A stretch of DNA of 64,000 nt from Streptomyces roseicoloratus (GTDB lineage: Bacteria; Actinomycetota; Actinomycetes; Streptomycetales; Streptomycetaceae): NCBI RefSeq assembly GCF_004117935.1, contig NZ_SDOY01000152.1:61704-125703 (forward strand), in the 5' to 3' direction. The notes under the pieces were generated by a model, which saw nothing but the letters and a program-made list of their open reading frames with translations, had not been told where the DNA came from and did no database searches. This document shows positions 26,095 to 34,884 of the stretch, piece by piece (positions within the stretch are counted from its first letter, which is position 1; each line of letters begins with the position of its first letter). The position numbers and the translations under genes were made by a program.

Positions 26095-26979
26095 GTGTTC
26101 GGCAACTATCTGATCGGCCTGCGTGAGGGGCTCGAGGCCAGCCTCGTCGTCTGCATCCTCATCGCCTACCTCGTGAAGACCGGCCGCCGCGACGCCCTGA
26201 AGCCGGTCTGGGCCGGCATCGGCGTCGCCGTCGCCCTCGCGCTGGCCTTCGGCGCCGGCCTGGAGTTCGGCTCGCAGGAGCTGACCTTCGAGGCGCAGGA
26301 GCTGCTCGGCGGCTCGCTGTCGATCCTCGCCGTGATCCTGGTGACCTGGATGGTCTTCTGGATGCGGCGCACCGCCCGGCACCTGAAGGCGGAGCTGCAC
26401 GGCAGGCTGGACGCCGCCCTGCGGATGGGCACGGGCGCGCTGGTCGCGACCGCGTTCCTCGCGGTGGGCCGCGAGGGCCTGGAGACGGCGCTGTTCGTGT
26501 GGGCGTCGGTACGGGCCTCGTCGGACGGCACGTACGCGCCGCTGGCCGGCGTGGTGCTCGGTCTGCTCACGGCGGTGTTCCTGGGCTGGCTGTTCTACCG
26601 GGGCGCGCTGCGGATCAACCTGGCGAAGTTCTTCACCTGGACCGGCGGCATGCTGGTCGTGGTGGCGGCCGGCGTCCTCGCGTACGGCGTGCACGACCTC
26701 CAGGAGGCGCGCTTCCTGGGCGGGCTCGGGAACAAGGCCTTCGACATCTCCTCGACGATCCCGCCGGACACCTGGTACGGCACGCTGCTCAAGGGCGTGT
26801 TCAACTTCCAGCCCGATCCGACGGTCCTTCAGGTCACGGTGTGGGCGCTGTATCTGATCCCCACGCTCGCCGTGTTCCTGGCCCCGGTAGGGTCGGGTCC
26901 GTCCAGGCGGGTGGAGAAACAGAGGGCGACCGAGACCGATGAGAAGGCTGAGGCGAACCGGGCCGAGGCGGCAGGCTGA
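26095..26979 (+). CDS. efeU: FTR1-family iron permease EfeU
   Basis: A 294 aa membrane permease with seven helices and two REGLE iron-transport motifs (LREGLEASLV near residue 9, and GREGLETALF near 124). The cytoplasmic tail is charged and its end overlaps the next gene by 41 nt. The GTG start has AGGAAGGAG upstream. It completes the efeOBU system; the order O-B-U differs from the E. coli UOB order. Confidence 0.95.
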   Translation: MFGNYLIGLREGLEASLVVCILIAYLVKTGRRDALKPVWAGIGVAVALALAFGAGLEFGSQELTFEAQELLGGSLSILAVILVTWMVFWMRRTARHLKAELHGRLDAALRMGTGALVATAFLAVGREGLETALFVWASVRASSDGTYAPLAGVVLGLLTAVFLGWLFYRGALRINLAKFFTWTGGMLVVVAAGVLAYGVHDLQEARFLGGLGNKAFDISSTIPPDTWYGTLLKGVFNFQPDPTVLQVTVWALYLIPTLAVFLAPVGSGPSRRVEKQRATETDEKAEANRAEAAG

Positions 26980-27949
26980 CACGCTCCTCGCGGCGGTCAC
27001 GGCGTCCGTCCTCGCGCTGGGCGCGAGCGGATGCGTGACCGTGCACGGCGAGCGGGAGCCGATCCCGGCGGCGAGCGAGGCCGAGGCCGGACAGGCCGTC
27101 AAGGACTTCACCGACGCCTACAACAGGGCCGACAAGGCCTACGACCCCGCCCTGGACGCGGGCGTGGTCACCGGCCCGCTCGGCGAGATCAACCAGGCGG
27201 GCCTGCGGTCGCGCCAGAAGACCAGCCCGGGCGGCAACAAGAACCACGTGCCGCTGGAGCTCACGGACGCGAGGTTCGTCATACCCCGCAAGGCGGGCTG
27301 GCCGCGCTGGTTCGTCGCCGACACCGACTCCAACCGCGACACCGACAAGGGCAGCGGCGACACCCGCTGGCTGCTGGTCTTCGTGCGCGGCAGCGCCGCC
27401 GAGCAGTGGGAGGTCGCCTACCTGTCGATCCTGACGCCGGACGAGATCCCCGCCTTCAAGAAGGAGGCCGGGTACGCGGTGCCGGTCGCCGCCGACAGCG
27501 ACGCCCTCGCGGTCCCGCCGAAGGACCTGGGCGAGCGGTACGTGTCGTTCCTGAAGGACGGCCAGGAGGGGCCGTTCGCGCCCGGCCCGCACACCACCGG
27601 CTGGCGCGACGACCGCAGGAAGGCCGGAACCCGCCCGGGCCTCGCCACCCAGTACGTCGACCAGGTCGAGAACCGCGGCGACTTCGCCCCGCTCGCCCTC
27701 GCGACGGAGGACGGCGGCGCCCTGGTCTTCTTCGCCACCCGCTACTTCGAACGCCAGACGGCCGCGGCCGGCTACCGCCCGAAGGTGGGCCCGGAGGTCC
27801 GGGCGCTGATGACGGGCGAACTGAAGAGCACGATCACCAAGCGCTGGGTCACCGGCCAGTCCGCCCTGGTGAAGCCGGCGGGCACGCAGGCCGCCGCCGT
27901 GGAGGTCCTGGCCCGCCTGCAGGGCGTGACGGCGGCGGAGGGCTCGTAG
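26939..27949 (+). CDS. Putative lipoprotein, unknown function
   Basis: A 336 aa exported protein with lipobox LGASGC (Cys near residue 32) and no recognised domain. It contains a soluble domain with FVADTD, WLLVFVRG, and later ATRYFER blocks, resembling actinobacterial extracytoplasmic proteins of unknown role. It begins inside the efeU tail (41-nt overlap, different frame), so it is probably co-transcribed with the iron operon. An iron-related role is only inference from position. Confidence 0.8.
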   Translation: MRRLRRTGPRRQADTLLAAVTASVLALGASGCVTVHGEREPIPAASEAEAGQAVKDFTDAYNRADKAYDPALDAGVVTGPLGEINQAGLRSRQKTSPGGNKNHVPLELTDARFVIPRKAGWPRWFVADTDSNRDTDKGSGDTRWLLVFVRGSAAEQWEVAYLSILTPDEIPAFKKEAGYAVPVAADSDALAVPPKDLGERYVSFLKDGQEGPFAPGPHTTGWRDDRRKAGTRPGLATQYVDQVENRGDFAPLALATEDGGALVFFATRYFERQTAAAGYRPKVGPEVRALMTGELKSTITKRWVTGQSALVKPAGTQAAAVEVLARLQGVTAAEGS

Positions 27950-28060
27950 CGGGTCGCGGGCGTGCGCGGTCGGTCGGCAGCAGAGCCTCCGGCCGGCGGC
28001 GCGGCGCCGAGCCTCGCCATCTGCGGCCCAGCGGCCCAGTGGCTCAGCGCCTCGATCGCC

Positions 28061-28843
28061 TCAGCGGCTCAGCGGCCAGGCGGGTTCGTGAGGGGTGGGA
28101 GTGCCCTGTTCGGCCTGGGCGGCCGCGTGGCGGGCGCAGGCGTCCGTGAGGGCCTCCAGGAGGCTCAGCGGCTCGGGCCGGGCGTGCTCGGGTCCGCGCA
28201 GCCAGGAGAGGACCGGCCGGCTGTCCTCGTCGCCGGGGAGCCGGGACGGCGGCACCAGGACGTACGAGCCGCGGCAGTGCCAGCGCAGGCCCGGATGCTC
28301 GTCCATGGTCTCCGGGTGGCAGTCCAGCTCGCACGGCCACCACTCGTCCTCGTCCTCGGGCGTGCCGCGGGTGGCGGTGAAGAAGAGCATGCGGCCCTCG
28401 TCCTCGGGCCGGTCGTCACCGGCGCCGGAGACGGCGACGGGCCCGACCTCGACGCCCTCGGCGAGCAGTCGCTCCAGGGCGGCCCGGCCGGCCGGGAGCG
28501 GCACGTCGAGCACGTCGTGGACCATGCCGGTGGCGGTGATGAAGTTCGCCTCGGGCTGGTTGCGGGCCCAGCGCTCGATCTGGGCGCGGTCGGTGGTCGA
28601 CTGGGTCTGCCAGGCGAAGGAGACCGGGTGCCGGGCCGGCGTGGGACAGCCGATCCGCTCGCAGGAACAGCGGTAGCCGACGGGGTACGCGGCGGGGGCG
28701 ATGGGCATCCCCGCGGCGGCGACGGCCAGGAGCGACTTCTCGCGGTCGTTCTCGATGTCGGCCGCGGTGCGCCTGGGGCGCCTGCGCAGCCACTGTGCGA
28801 GTCTGCTCTCCGTGCCGCGGTAGCGGCCGATGCCGTCGCCCAT
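28061..28843 (-). CDS. Bifunctional primase-polymerase-domain protein
   Basis: A 260 aa protein with the N-terminal prim-pol fold used by mobile-element and actinobacterial proteins. It has a Cys pair region CSCERIGCPTPARHP (near residue 59), WARNQPEANFITATG (near 92) and the likely catalytic acidic pair in VHDVLDVP (near 110). There is no helicase domain. These stand-alone Streptomyces copies have no demonstrated cellular role. AGGTGAGGGG precedes the ATG. Confidence 0.75.
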   Translation of the reverse strand: MGDGIGRYRGTESRLAQWLRRRPRRTAADIENDREKSLLAVAAAGMPIAPAAYPVGYRCSCERIGCPTPARHPVSFAWQTQSTTDRAQIERWARNQPEANFITATGMVHDVLDVPLPAGRAALERLLAEGVEVGPVAVSGAGDDRPEDEGRMLFFTATRGTPEDEDEWWPCELDCHPETMDEHPGLRWHCRGSYVLVPPSRLPGDEDSRPVLSWLRGPEHARPEPLSLLEALTDACARHAAAQAEQGTPTPHEPAWPLSR

Positions 28844-28939
28844 CTATCCCCTCACCTCATGCTCGCCCGTTCGGTCCTACGGGCTCTCCATGGTCCCACC
28901 ATCCTGCGCCCCGGGTGACCGGAGTCGGGAACCGGGGTC

Positions 28940-29629
28940 TCACTCCTTCGCGGCCAGGCCGCGCAGGGCGAGATCGACGAGGGTGTCGGCGTAGTCGTGG
29001 GTGAGCGGCAGGGTGCGGTGGAGCCAGCGGTGGTGGAGCGGGCCGACGAAGAGTTCGAGGGCGGTCCGCGGGTCGACGCCGGGGTCGGCCTGCCCGGCGG
29101 CCTGGGCGGCCTCGATGCGGCGCACGAAGGCCTGGAGCTGGGGTTCGAGCAGCTTGGCGGTGAACTCGGCGCCGAGCGCCGGGTCCACGATGCCCTCGGC
29201 GGCGAGCGCGCGGGTGGGCCTGTCGAAGGCCGGGTCGTTCAGCTCGTCGACGGTGGCGCGGAGCACCGGCTTGAGGTCGGCGGCGAGGTCACCGGTGTCG
29301 GGGATCTCACTCCCGCCGTCGCCGCCCGCCGCCTCGGCGGCCTGGCGGGCGAGGTCGAGGAAGGCCTCCATGAGGACGGCGGCCTTGGAGTTGGCGGGCC
29401 ACCAGCGGTAGATGGTCTGCTTGCCGACGCCGGCGCGGGCGGCGATGCCCTCGACGGTGGTCTTCGCGTAGCCCTGCTCGGAGACGAGGTCGAGGGCGGC
29501 GACGTAGATGGCGCGGCGGGAACGCTCGCTGCGGCGCGAGGCGTCGGGCGCCTTGGCGGCGGCCGCACGGGGCGCGGCGGCCGCGGCGGCCGTGCGGGGC
29601 GCGGCGGAGGGGTCGGAGGTGTCGGGCAT
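28940..29629 (-). CDS. TetR/AcrR-family transcriptional regulator
   Basis: A 229 aa regulator with a disordered Ala-rich leader (about 1-30) and a TetR DNA-binding domain (RRAIYVAALDLVSEQGYAKTTVEGIAARAGVGKQTIYRWW, about 38-78; recognition helix TIYRWWP). The C-terminal ligand domain is of the TetR_C type. TAGCGT at 29636-29641 on this strand lies 6 nt from the ATG, so the mRNA is probably leaderless. No operator partner is obvious beside it. Confidence 0.92.
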   Translation of the reverse strand: MPDTSDPSAAPRTAAAAAAPRAAAAKAPDASRRSERSRRAIYVAALDLVSEQGYAKTTVEGIAARAGVGKQTIYRWWPANSKAAVLMEAFLDLARQAAEAAGGDGGSEIPDTGDLAADLKPVLRATVDELNDPAFDRPTRALAAEGIVDPALGAEFTAKLLEPQLQAFVRRIEAAQAAGQADPGVDPRTALELFVGPLHHRWLHRTLPLTHDYADTLVDLALRGLAAKE

Positions 29630-29712
29630 GCGTCCACGCTAGCAGCTCGCGAGACGCCACGTCTCGCCGCCGGCGCGGCGACCCGCCCGCGTCCGTACGG
29701 GCGCCCGTCCAG

Positions 29713-29935
29713 CACCGTACGACGACCCGCTCGCCGGCCGTACAGACCCGCCCCGCACCGTACGACGACCCGCCCGCCCTCCGTACAGGCACCCGCCACG
29801 CACCGTACGACGACCCGCCCGCCCTCCGTACAGGCACCCGCCCCGCACCGTACGACGACCCGCCCGCCCTCCGTACAGGCACCCGCCCCGCACCGTACGG
29901 CGACCCGCCCGCCGTCCGAACCACCCGAACGGTCC
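29713..29935. repeat. 45-bp tandem repeat (five copies) in a 407-base gene-free gap
   Basis: CACCGTAC-headed units begin at 29713, 29756, 29801, 29846 and 29891 (periods 43, 45, 45, 45). The middle copies are almost identical, with CGACGACCCGCCCGCCCTCC in each. The gap between the TetR gene and the hydrolase gene (29630-30036) holds little else besides the two promoters. The unit is 15 codons long, so both strands stay open, but no start or ribosome site supports a protein. Confidence 0.9.
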
Positions 29936-30036
29936 ACTGCGCGCCGACCCCGGAAAGCGGACCATGGGCTCACGATCGGCGTCGACGACCGGTCCCGCCG
30001 GCGTGCTCTAGTCCAGCGACCGTAGAGGAGCCCTCT

Positions 30037-30927
30037 TTGCGCACCACTCCGCGTGAGCCCTCGCCCCGCCGTTATCTCATGTGCCCACCCACGCACTTCG
30101 AGGTGACGTACTCCATCAACCCCTGGATGGACCCCACGAAACCGGTCGACCTGCCGCTCGCGCTCGCGCAGTGGGAGGACCTGCGCGACCGCTACCGCGC
30201 ACTCGGCCACACCGTGGAGCTGCTCGACCCGGTGCCCGGGCTGCCGGACATGGTGTACGCGGCGAACGGCGCGACCGTGGTCGGCGGCCGGGTGCTCGGC
30301 GCGAGGTTCGCCCACCCGGAGCGGTCCGCCGAGGCCGTGGCGCACCTGGACTGGTTCCGCAGGAACGGTTACCCGGACGCGGACGTACGGGTTCCCGAGC
30401 ACGTCAACGAGGGCGAGGGCGACTTCGCCGTGACCGCCTCCTGGATCCTGGCCGGCCAGGGCTTCCGTTCCAGTCCGCTCTCGCACGGCGAGGCCCAGGA
30501 GTTCTTCGGCCGGCCGGTGATCGGCCTGGAGCTGGTGGACCCGCGCTACTACCACCTGGACACGGCGCTGTGCGTCCTGGACGACGCCCGGGACGAGATC
30601 ATGTACTTCCCGGACGCCTTCTCGCCCGGCAGCCGCGCGGTCCTGAAGCGGCTGTTCCCGGACGCCCTGCTCGTCCCGGCCCCGGACGCCGCGGTGCTCG
30701 GCCTGAACGCGGTGAGCGACGGCCGGCACGTCCTGCTGCCGCAGGCGGCCGTGGGCCTCTTCGAACCGCTGCGGGCCCTCGGCTTCGAGCCGGTCGGGAT
30801 GGACCTGGGCGAGCTGCTCAAGGGCGGCGGCAGCGTGAAGTGCTGCACGCAGGAGCTACGGGCCGCACAGGAGCAGCCGGCCGCGCAGGGCGGGGCGAGC
30901 CCGGTCGGTCCCGACCGGACCGCGTAG
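30037..30927 (+). CDS. ddaH: Dimethylarginine dimethylaminohydrolase (DDAH)-like amidinotransferase-fold enzyme
   Basis: A 296 aa protein of the arginine deiminase/amidinotransferase superfamily. Substrate-binding blocks are YLMCPPTHFEVTYSINPWMD (near residue 14), YAANGATVVGG, EGEGDF (catalytic acid region near 127), YYHLDTALCVL with the catalytic His, and GGGSVKCCTQEL (near 265) with the nucleophilic Cys. DDAHs hydrolyse methylated arginines to citrulline. TTG start, fixed by AGAGGAG 6 nt upstream. The last 10 codons are part of a duplicated sequence. Confidence 0.88.
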   Translation: MRTTPREPSPRRYLMCPPTHFEVTYSINPWMDPTKPVDLPLALAQWEDLRDRYRALGHTVELLDPVPGLPDMVYAANGATVVGGRVLGARFAHPERSAEAVAHLDWFRRNGYPDADVRVPEHVNEGEGDFAVTASWILAGQGFRSSPLSHGEAQEFFGRPVIGLELVDPRYYHLDTALCVLDDARDEIMYFPDAFSPGSRAVLKRLFPDALLVPAPDAAVLGLNAVSDGRHVLLPQAAVGLFEPLRALGFEPVGMDLGELLKGGGSVKCCTQELRAAQEQPAAQGGASPVGPDRTA

Positions 30928-30957
30928 GACGGGGCGAGCCCGGTCGGTCCCGACCGG
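30892..30957 (+). repeat. Direct repeat with hairpin at the ddaH 3' end
   Basis: A 27-bp unit occurs at 30892-30918 (inside the gene) and 30931-30957 (just after the stop). Each copy contains the inverted repeat CCGGTCGG-TC-CCGACCGG, so two tandem stem-loops form across the stop codon, a likely terminator pair facing the convergent Rsm22-like gene. Confidence 0.8.
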
Positions 30958-31953
30958 TCAGTCCCGAGCGGCGGAACCCTCGGGTTCCGGGGGCCAGGGG
31001 TCGCCCCACTCGGCGTCCCTGGCCTCCTTGTAGAGGGCGCCGTGCCGCTTGGTGACCGTCTCGCGGGCGAGGCCGTCCGGCCCGCACAGGTCGAGCAGCA
31101 CCTGACCCTTGCGGATCTGCGGCCTGCGGGTGATCCGGGCGGGCGCGGGCGTGACCGGGAAGCGGGCGGCGGCCACGTACGCGTACTTCTCGTCCTCGTA
31201 CGGCAGCGAGCCGCCCTTCACCTGCCGGTGCAGCGAGGAGCGGCTGACCCGGGCGGCGAAGTGGCACCAGTCGGTGCCCGGCACGATCGGACAGGCGTCG
31301 CTGTGCGGGCAGGGCGCGGCGACGGTGAAGCCCGCCTCGACGAGCAGGGTGCGGGCGGCGATCAGCCGCTCGTAGCCGTCGGGCGTGCCCGGCTCGACGA
31401 CCACGACGGCCCGCGCCGCGCGCGCGGCCTCGGCGACGAGGGTCGTGCGGTCGGCCTCGGTGAGCTCGTTCAGGACGTACGAGACGGTCACCAGGTCCGT
31501 GTCGGCGAGCCGCAGCGCCCCGCCGATCCGCTCCCGGCGCCATTCGGCGTCGAAGACGCCGCGGGCGAGCTCCTCACCGATCGCGAGGGCCGGTTCGGCC
31601 CAGTCGAGGACGGTGGTGCGGGCCGCGCCCTCCCAGACCTCCGCGACGGCCCAGCTCGCCGAGCCGGTCCCGCCGCCGACGTCGGTGTGGGTGGCGGGCG
31701 TCCAGTCGGGCGCGGCGTCCGCGAGGGCGTACACCGCGTCCCGTACCGCCTCGAAGGTGGCCGGCATCCGGTACGCGGCGTAGGCGGCGACGTCGGACCG
31801 GTCGCGCAGCACGGGCGCGTGGGTCTGCGTGGCCCCCCGGTAGTTCGCGATCAGCCGGTCGACGGCCTGCGCGGCCTGCCGGGGCGGCAGCCCGTCGAGG
31901 ACCGCGCCGAGCGCGCTGCGCAGGGTGTCGGCGGAGGGAAGGGAGGCGTTCAC
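30958..31953 (-). CDS. Rsm22-like small-subunit ribosomal methyltransferase-family protein
   Basis: A 331 aa protein with a SAM-binding motif DVGGGTGSASWAV (near residue 92), DLVTVSYVLNEL (near 155) and the Cys-rich motif CPHSDACPI...WCHF (near 212-230) that in the mitochondrial Rsm22/METTL17 family binds an iron-sulphur cluster. Its bacterial role is not established. GTG start: TAGAAT at 31960-31965 on this strand ends 6 nt before it, so the mRNA is probably leaderless. Confidence 0.85.
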   Translation of the reverse strand: MNASLPSADTLRSALGAVLDGLPPRQAAQAVDRLIANYRGATQTHAPVLRDRSDVAAYAAYRMPATFEAVRDAVYALADAAPDWTPATHTDVGGGTGSASWAVAEVWEGAARTTVLDWAEPALAIGEELARGVFDAEWRRERIGGALRLADTDLVTVSYVLNELTEADRTTLVAEAARAARAVVVVEPGTPDGYERLIAARTLLVEAGFTVAAPCPHSDACPIVPGTDWCHFAARVSRSSLHRQVKGGSLPYEDEKYAYVAAARFPVTPAPARITRRPQIRKGQVLLDLCGPDGLARETVTKRHGALYKEARDAEWGDPWPPEPEGSAARD

Positions 31954-31987
31954 CTCGACATTCTAGGGTTCGGCGCGCGGGGGCCGG

Positions 31988-33355
31988 TCAGGACGTCGCG
32001 GGGCGCCGGGGGCGGCACAGCAGCAGGAAGCAGCCGAGGGCGGCGACCGCGCAGCCGACCTGGACGACGGCCATCGGGACGGCCGTGGTCTCGCCGGCGA
32101 TGCCGACGAGCGGGGAGGCGACGGCGCCGATGAGGAAGGAGGTGGTGCCGAGCAGGGCGGAGGCGGATCCGGCGGCGTGCGGGGCGCGCATGAGGGCCTG
32201 GGCGTTGGTGTTGGGCATCGCGAGGCCCATCGCCGACATCAGCACGAACAGCCCGGCGGCCACGGCCGGCAGTCCGGGGTCGCCGAGGAGACCGCTGGTC
32301 ATGACGAGCAGGGCGGTGGCGGCGAGCAGGATGACGCCGAGGCCCCAGCCGAGCACCTTGTCGAGGCTGACCCGTCCGACCAGCAGCTTGCCGTTGATCT
32401 GACCGACGGCGACGAGACCGACCGAGTTGAGCCCGAAGAGCAGGCTGAAGGTCTGCGGGGAGGCGCCGTAGATCTCCTGGACCACGAACGGCGAGGCGGA
32501 GATGTAGGCGAAGAGGACGGCGAAGGCGAGGCCGCCGGCCAGCATGTAGCCGGTGAAGACGCGGTCCGCGAGGAGTCCGCGCATGGTGCGCAGCGCCTCG
32601 CCGACGCCGCCCGCGTGCCGCCGGCCGGGCGGCAGGGTCTCGTGGAGGAAGCGCCAGACGACCAGGGTGAGGACGAGGCCGACGGCGGTGAGGACGTGGA
32701 ACACGCCCCGCCAGTCGGTGATCCGCAGGATCTGGCCGCCGATGAGCGGGGCGACGATGGGCGCGACGCCGGAGATGAGCATGAGGGTCGAGAAGAACCG
32801 GGCCATCTCGACGCCGTCGTACAGGTCGCGGACGACGGCCCGGGCGATCACGATGCCGGCGGCGCCCGCGAGGCCCTGGGCCAGCCGGAAGCCGATGAGC
32901 AGCCCGGCGGACGGGGCGAAGGCGCAGACGGCGGTGGCGAGGACGTACACGATCATGCCGACGAGCAGCGGCCGCCGCCGGCCCCACTTGTCGCTCATGG
33001 GACCGACGACGAGCTGCCCGAGCGCCATGCCGGCGAGGCAGGCGGTGAGGGTGAGCTGGATGGTGGAGGCGGGGGCGCGCAGCGACTCGGTGACCTCGGG
33101 CAGCGCCGGCAGGTACATGTCCATGGAGAGCGGCGGGAGGGCGGTGAGCCCGCCGAGCACGAGGGTGACGAGGAGCCCGGCACGCCGGGCGGAGGCGGTC
33201 GAGGGGGCGCGCGTGTCGGGTGCGGGCGCCGGGGCGCGCGTGTCGGATTCGGATGCGGGCGAGGCGGGCGGTGGGGCCGAGGCGGGCTGCGGCGCTGCCG
33301 GTGTCGGTATGTGGGTGCTGCTGTCCTTGGCGGTGGCCCGGCCGCTCTCCGGCAT
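31988..33355 (-). CDS. Bcr/CflA-family MFS drug exporter
   Basis: A 455 aa exporter with 12 membrane helices and an N-terminal cytoplasmic stretch of about 55 residues rich in Pro/Ala/Ser. The Bcr/CflA block LPPLSMDMYLPALPEV (near 72), the loop GPMSDKWGRRRPLLVG (near 118) and ISGVAPIVAPLIGG (near 195) are clear. The ATG at 33355 (MPESGRATAK) has GGAG 6 nt upstream. Family members export bicyclomycin, chloramphenicol or sulphonamides; substrate unknown here. Confidence 0.92.
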   Translation of the reverse strand: MPESGRATAKDSSTHIPTPAAPQPASAPPPASPASESDTRAPAPAPDTRAPSTASARRAGLLVTLVLGGLTALPPLSMDMYLPALPEVTESLRAPASTIQLTLTACLAGMALGQLVVGPMSDKWGRRRPLLVGMIVYVLATAVCAFAPSAGLLIGFRLAQGLAGAAGIVIARAVVRDLYDGVEMARFFSTLMLISGVAPIVAPLIGGQILRITDWRGVFHVLTAVGLVLTLVVWRFLHETLPPGRRHAGGVGEALRTMRGLLADRVFTGYMLAGGLAFAVLFAYISASPFVVQEIYGASPQTFSLLFGLNSVGLVAVGQINGKLLVGRVSLDKVLGWGLGVILLAATALLVMTSGLLGDPGLPAVAAGLFVLMSAMGLAMPNTNAQALMRAPHAAGSASALLGTTSFLIGAVASPLVGIAGETTAVPMAVVQVGCAVAALGCFLLLCRPRRPATS

Positions 33356-33572
33356 CGGCTGCTCCGTTTCGTCGAAATCCCTCGGCAAGGTTACGCGTGT
33401 CAGGCAGGTGCCAGGGGGAGCGGTACGAGGGGCGGCGCGGGGCACGGGGCCGCGGTGCCGGGCAAGAGGCAGGGGGCAGTGGGCAGGGGGTCAGCGGCTT
33501 GTCGGGTACAGAACATCCACAGGTCGGACAGTCCGTCTCACCCCTGGCCGGCCTGCCGTACGCTGCGCGCCC

Positions 33573-34316
33573 ATGAGCATCGCAGTGGTGACGGGAGCGG
33601 GTTCGGGCATCGGCCGGAGCGTGGCGCGGGCCCTCGCGGCGGCGGGCTGGTCGGTGGCACTCGCGGGCCGCCGGGCGGAGCCTCTGGAAGAGACGGCGGC
33701 GGCCGTGCCGGCCGGGCGGTCCCTGTGCGTGCCGACGGACGTGACGTCGGCGGAGCAGGTGGCGTCGCTCTTCGAGACGGTACGGGCCCGATGGGGCCGG
33801 GTGGACCTGCTCTTCAACAACGCGGGCACGTTCGCGGGCGGCGGGGTTCCGGTGGAGGAACTGGATCCGGAGACCTGGCGGTCGGTGGTGGACGTGAACC
33901 TGACGGGCGCGTTCCTGTGCGCGCAGGCCGCGTTCCGCACGATGAAGGAGCAGTCGCCGCAGGGCGGCAGGATCATCAACAACGGCTCGATCTCGGCGCA
34001 CGTGCCGCGCCCGCACTCGATCGCGTACACGGCGACGAAGCACGCGATGACGGGCCTGACGAAGTCGCTGTCGCTCGACGGCCGTCCGTACCGGATCGCG
34101 TGCGGTCAGATCGACATCGGCAACGCGGCGACGGAGATGACGGCGCGGATGCAGACCGGGATCCTCCAGGCCAACGGAGAGCTGGCGGTGGAGCCGGTGA
34201 TGGACGCGGCGGACGTGGCGGCGACGGTGGTCCACATGGCGGCGCTGCCGCTGGAGGCGAACGTGCAGTTCGCGACGGTGATGGCGACGACGATGCCGTA
34301 CATCGGGCGGGGCTGA
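33573..34316 (+). CDS. SDR-family oxidoreductase
   Basis: A 247 aa classical short-chain dehydrogenase with cofactor motif TGAGSGIG (near residue 7), NNAGTFAGGG (near 84), catalytic Ser in NNGSISAH, and Tyr/Lys in YTATKHAM (near 152). Substrate unknown. TACGCT at 33559-33564 lies 8 nt before the ATG with no ribosome site, suggesting a leaderless transcript. It is divergent from the exporter gene across 217 bases containing nothing else recognised. Confidence 0.92.
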   Translation: MSIAVVTGAGSGIGRSVARALAAAGWSVALAGRRAEPLEETAAAVPAGRSLCVPTDVTSAEQVASLFETVRARWGRVDLLFNNAGTFAGGGVPVEELDPETWRSVVDVNLTGAFLCAQAAFRTMKEQSPQGGRIINNGSISAHVPRPHSIAYTATKHAMTGLTKSLSLDGRPYRIACGQIDIGNAATEMTARMQTGILQANGELAVEPVMDAADVAATVVHMAALPLEANVQFATVMATTMPYIGRG

Positions 34317-34500
34317 GCAACTCCGGCAGGCGCGGCCGGGGGCGGCGCGGAGTCCCGCTACCCCTACCGCGACCGCTACCCGCCGACGGCGGGGGACGGG
34401 CGGGGAACGGGCGCGCGCCGCAGCGCCGCTCGCCGCGGAGTCCCGCCTTCGGCGGAGGGGGGTCGTCGCCCCCCTGCCCCGCCGCCGTCGGCCGCGATCG

Positions 34501-34833
34501 TCAGTCGGCGGGTGCCTGCCCGGTCTCGAAGCGGGAGACCTTCCCGTCGGTCACGGTGAAGCGCCAGGCGGTGCGCATGGAGCCCCAGGTGTCGTTGGTG
34601 TAGGTGGCGACGAGGGTGCGGCCGCCCTCGTTCTCGTCCTCCACCTCCATGCGCCCGTTGGAGGAGAAGATCTCCCGCTCCGTCCACTCCTCGAGGTTCC
34701 GGTCGGTGCCGTCGTCGGACATGGAGGCGTCGGAGGTCAGGAGCCCGAAGAAGGCCTCCCGGTCATTGGCGTTGAGAGCGGTCACGAAGGCCCGCACGAC
34801 GGGGTCGCTGAGCCGGTCCACGGGAATGGTCAT
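34501..34833 (-). CDS. SnoaL/NTF2-like fold protein
   Basis: A 110 aa protein with the compact NTF2 pattern: helix DPVVRAFVTALNANDREAFFGLLTSDA (split in practice as two helices), then strands ending in TWGSMRTAWRFTVTDGKVSRFETGQ. Typical of SnoaL-like nuclear transport factor 2 proteins, which range from enzymes to ligand binders. No active residues allow a reaction to be named. The 184-base gap before it holds only GC-rich simple sequence. Confidence 0.75.
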   Translation of the reverse strand: MTIPVDRLSDPVVRAFVTALNANDREAFFGLLTSDASMSDDGTDRNLEEWTEREIFSSNGRMEVEDENEGGRTLVATYTNDTWGSMRTAWRFTVTDGKVSRFETGQAPAD

Positions 34834-34884
34834 GCCCTACCCGTACACCGGCCCGGCCCTCCGCCCGGGGAACCCGGCCGCGCG

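Noticed and set aside
24736..27111. A 791-codon open frame opposite efeB/efeU
   Set aside because: Shadow of high-GC coding sequence: the composition is Arg/Gly/His/Gln-heavy with no domains, while the plus-strand efe genes are unmistakable.
29713..29935. CRISPR array
   Set aside because: Units are contiguous 45-bp copies with no unique spacers between repeats, and no cas genes are present.
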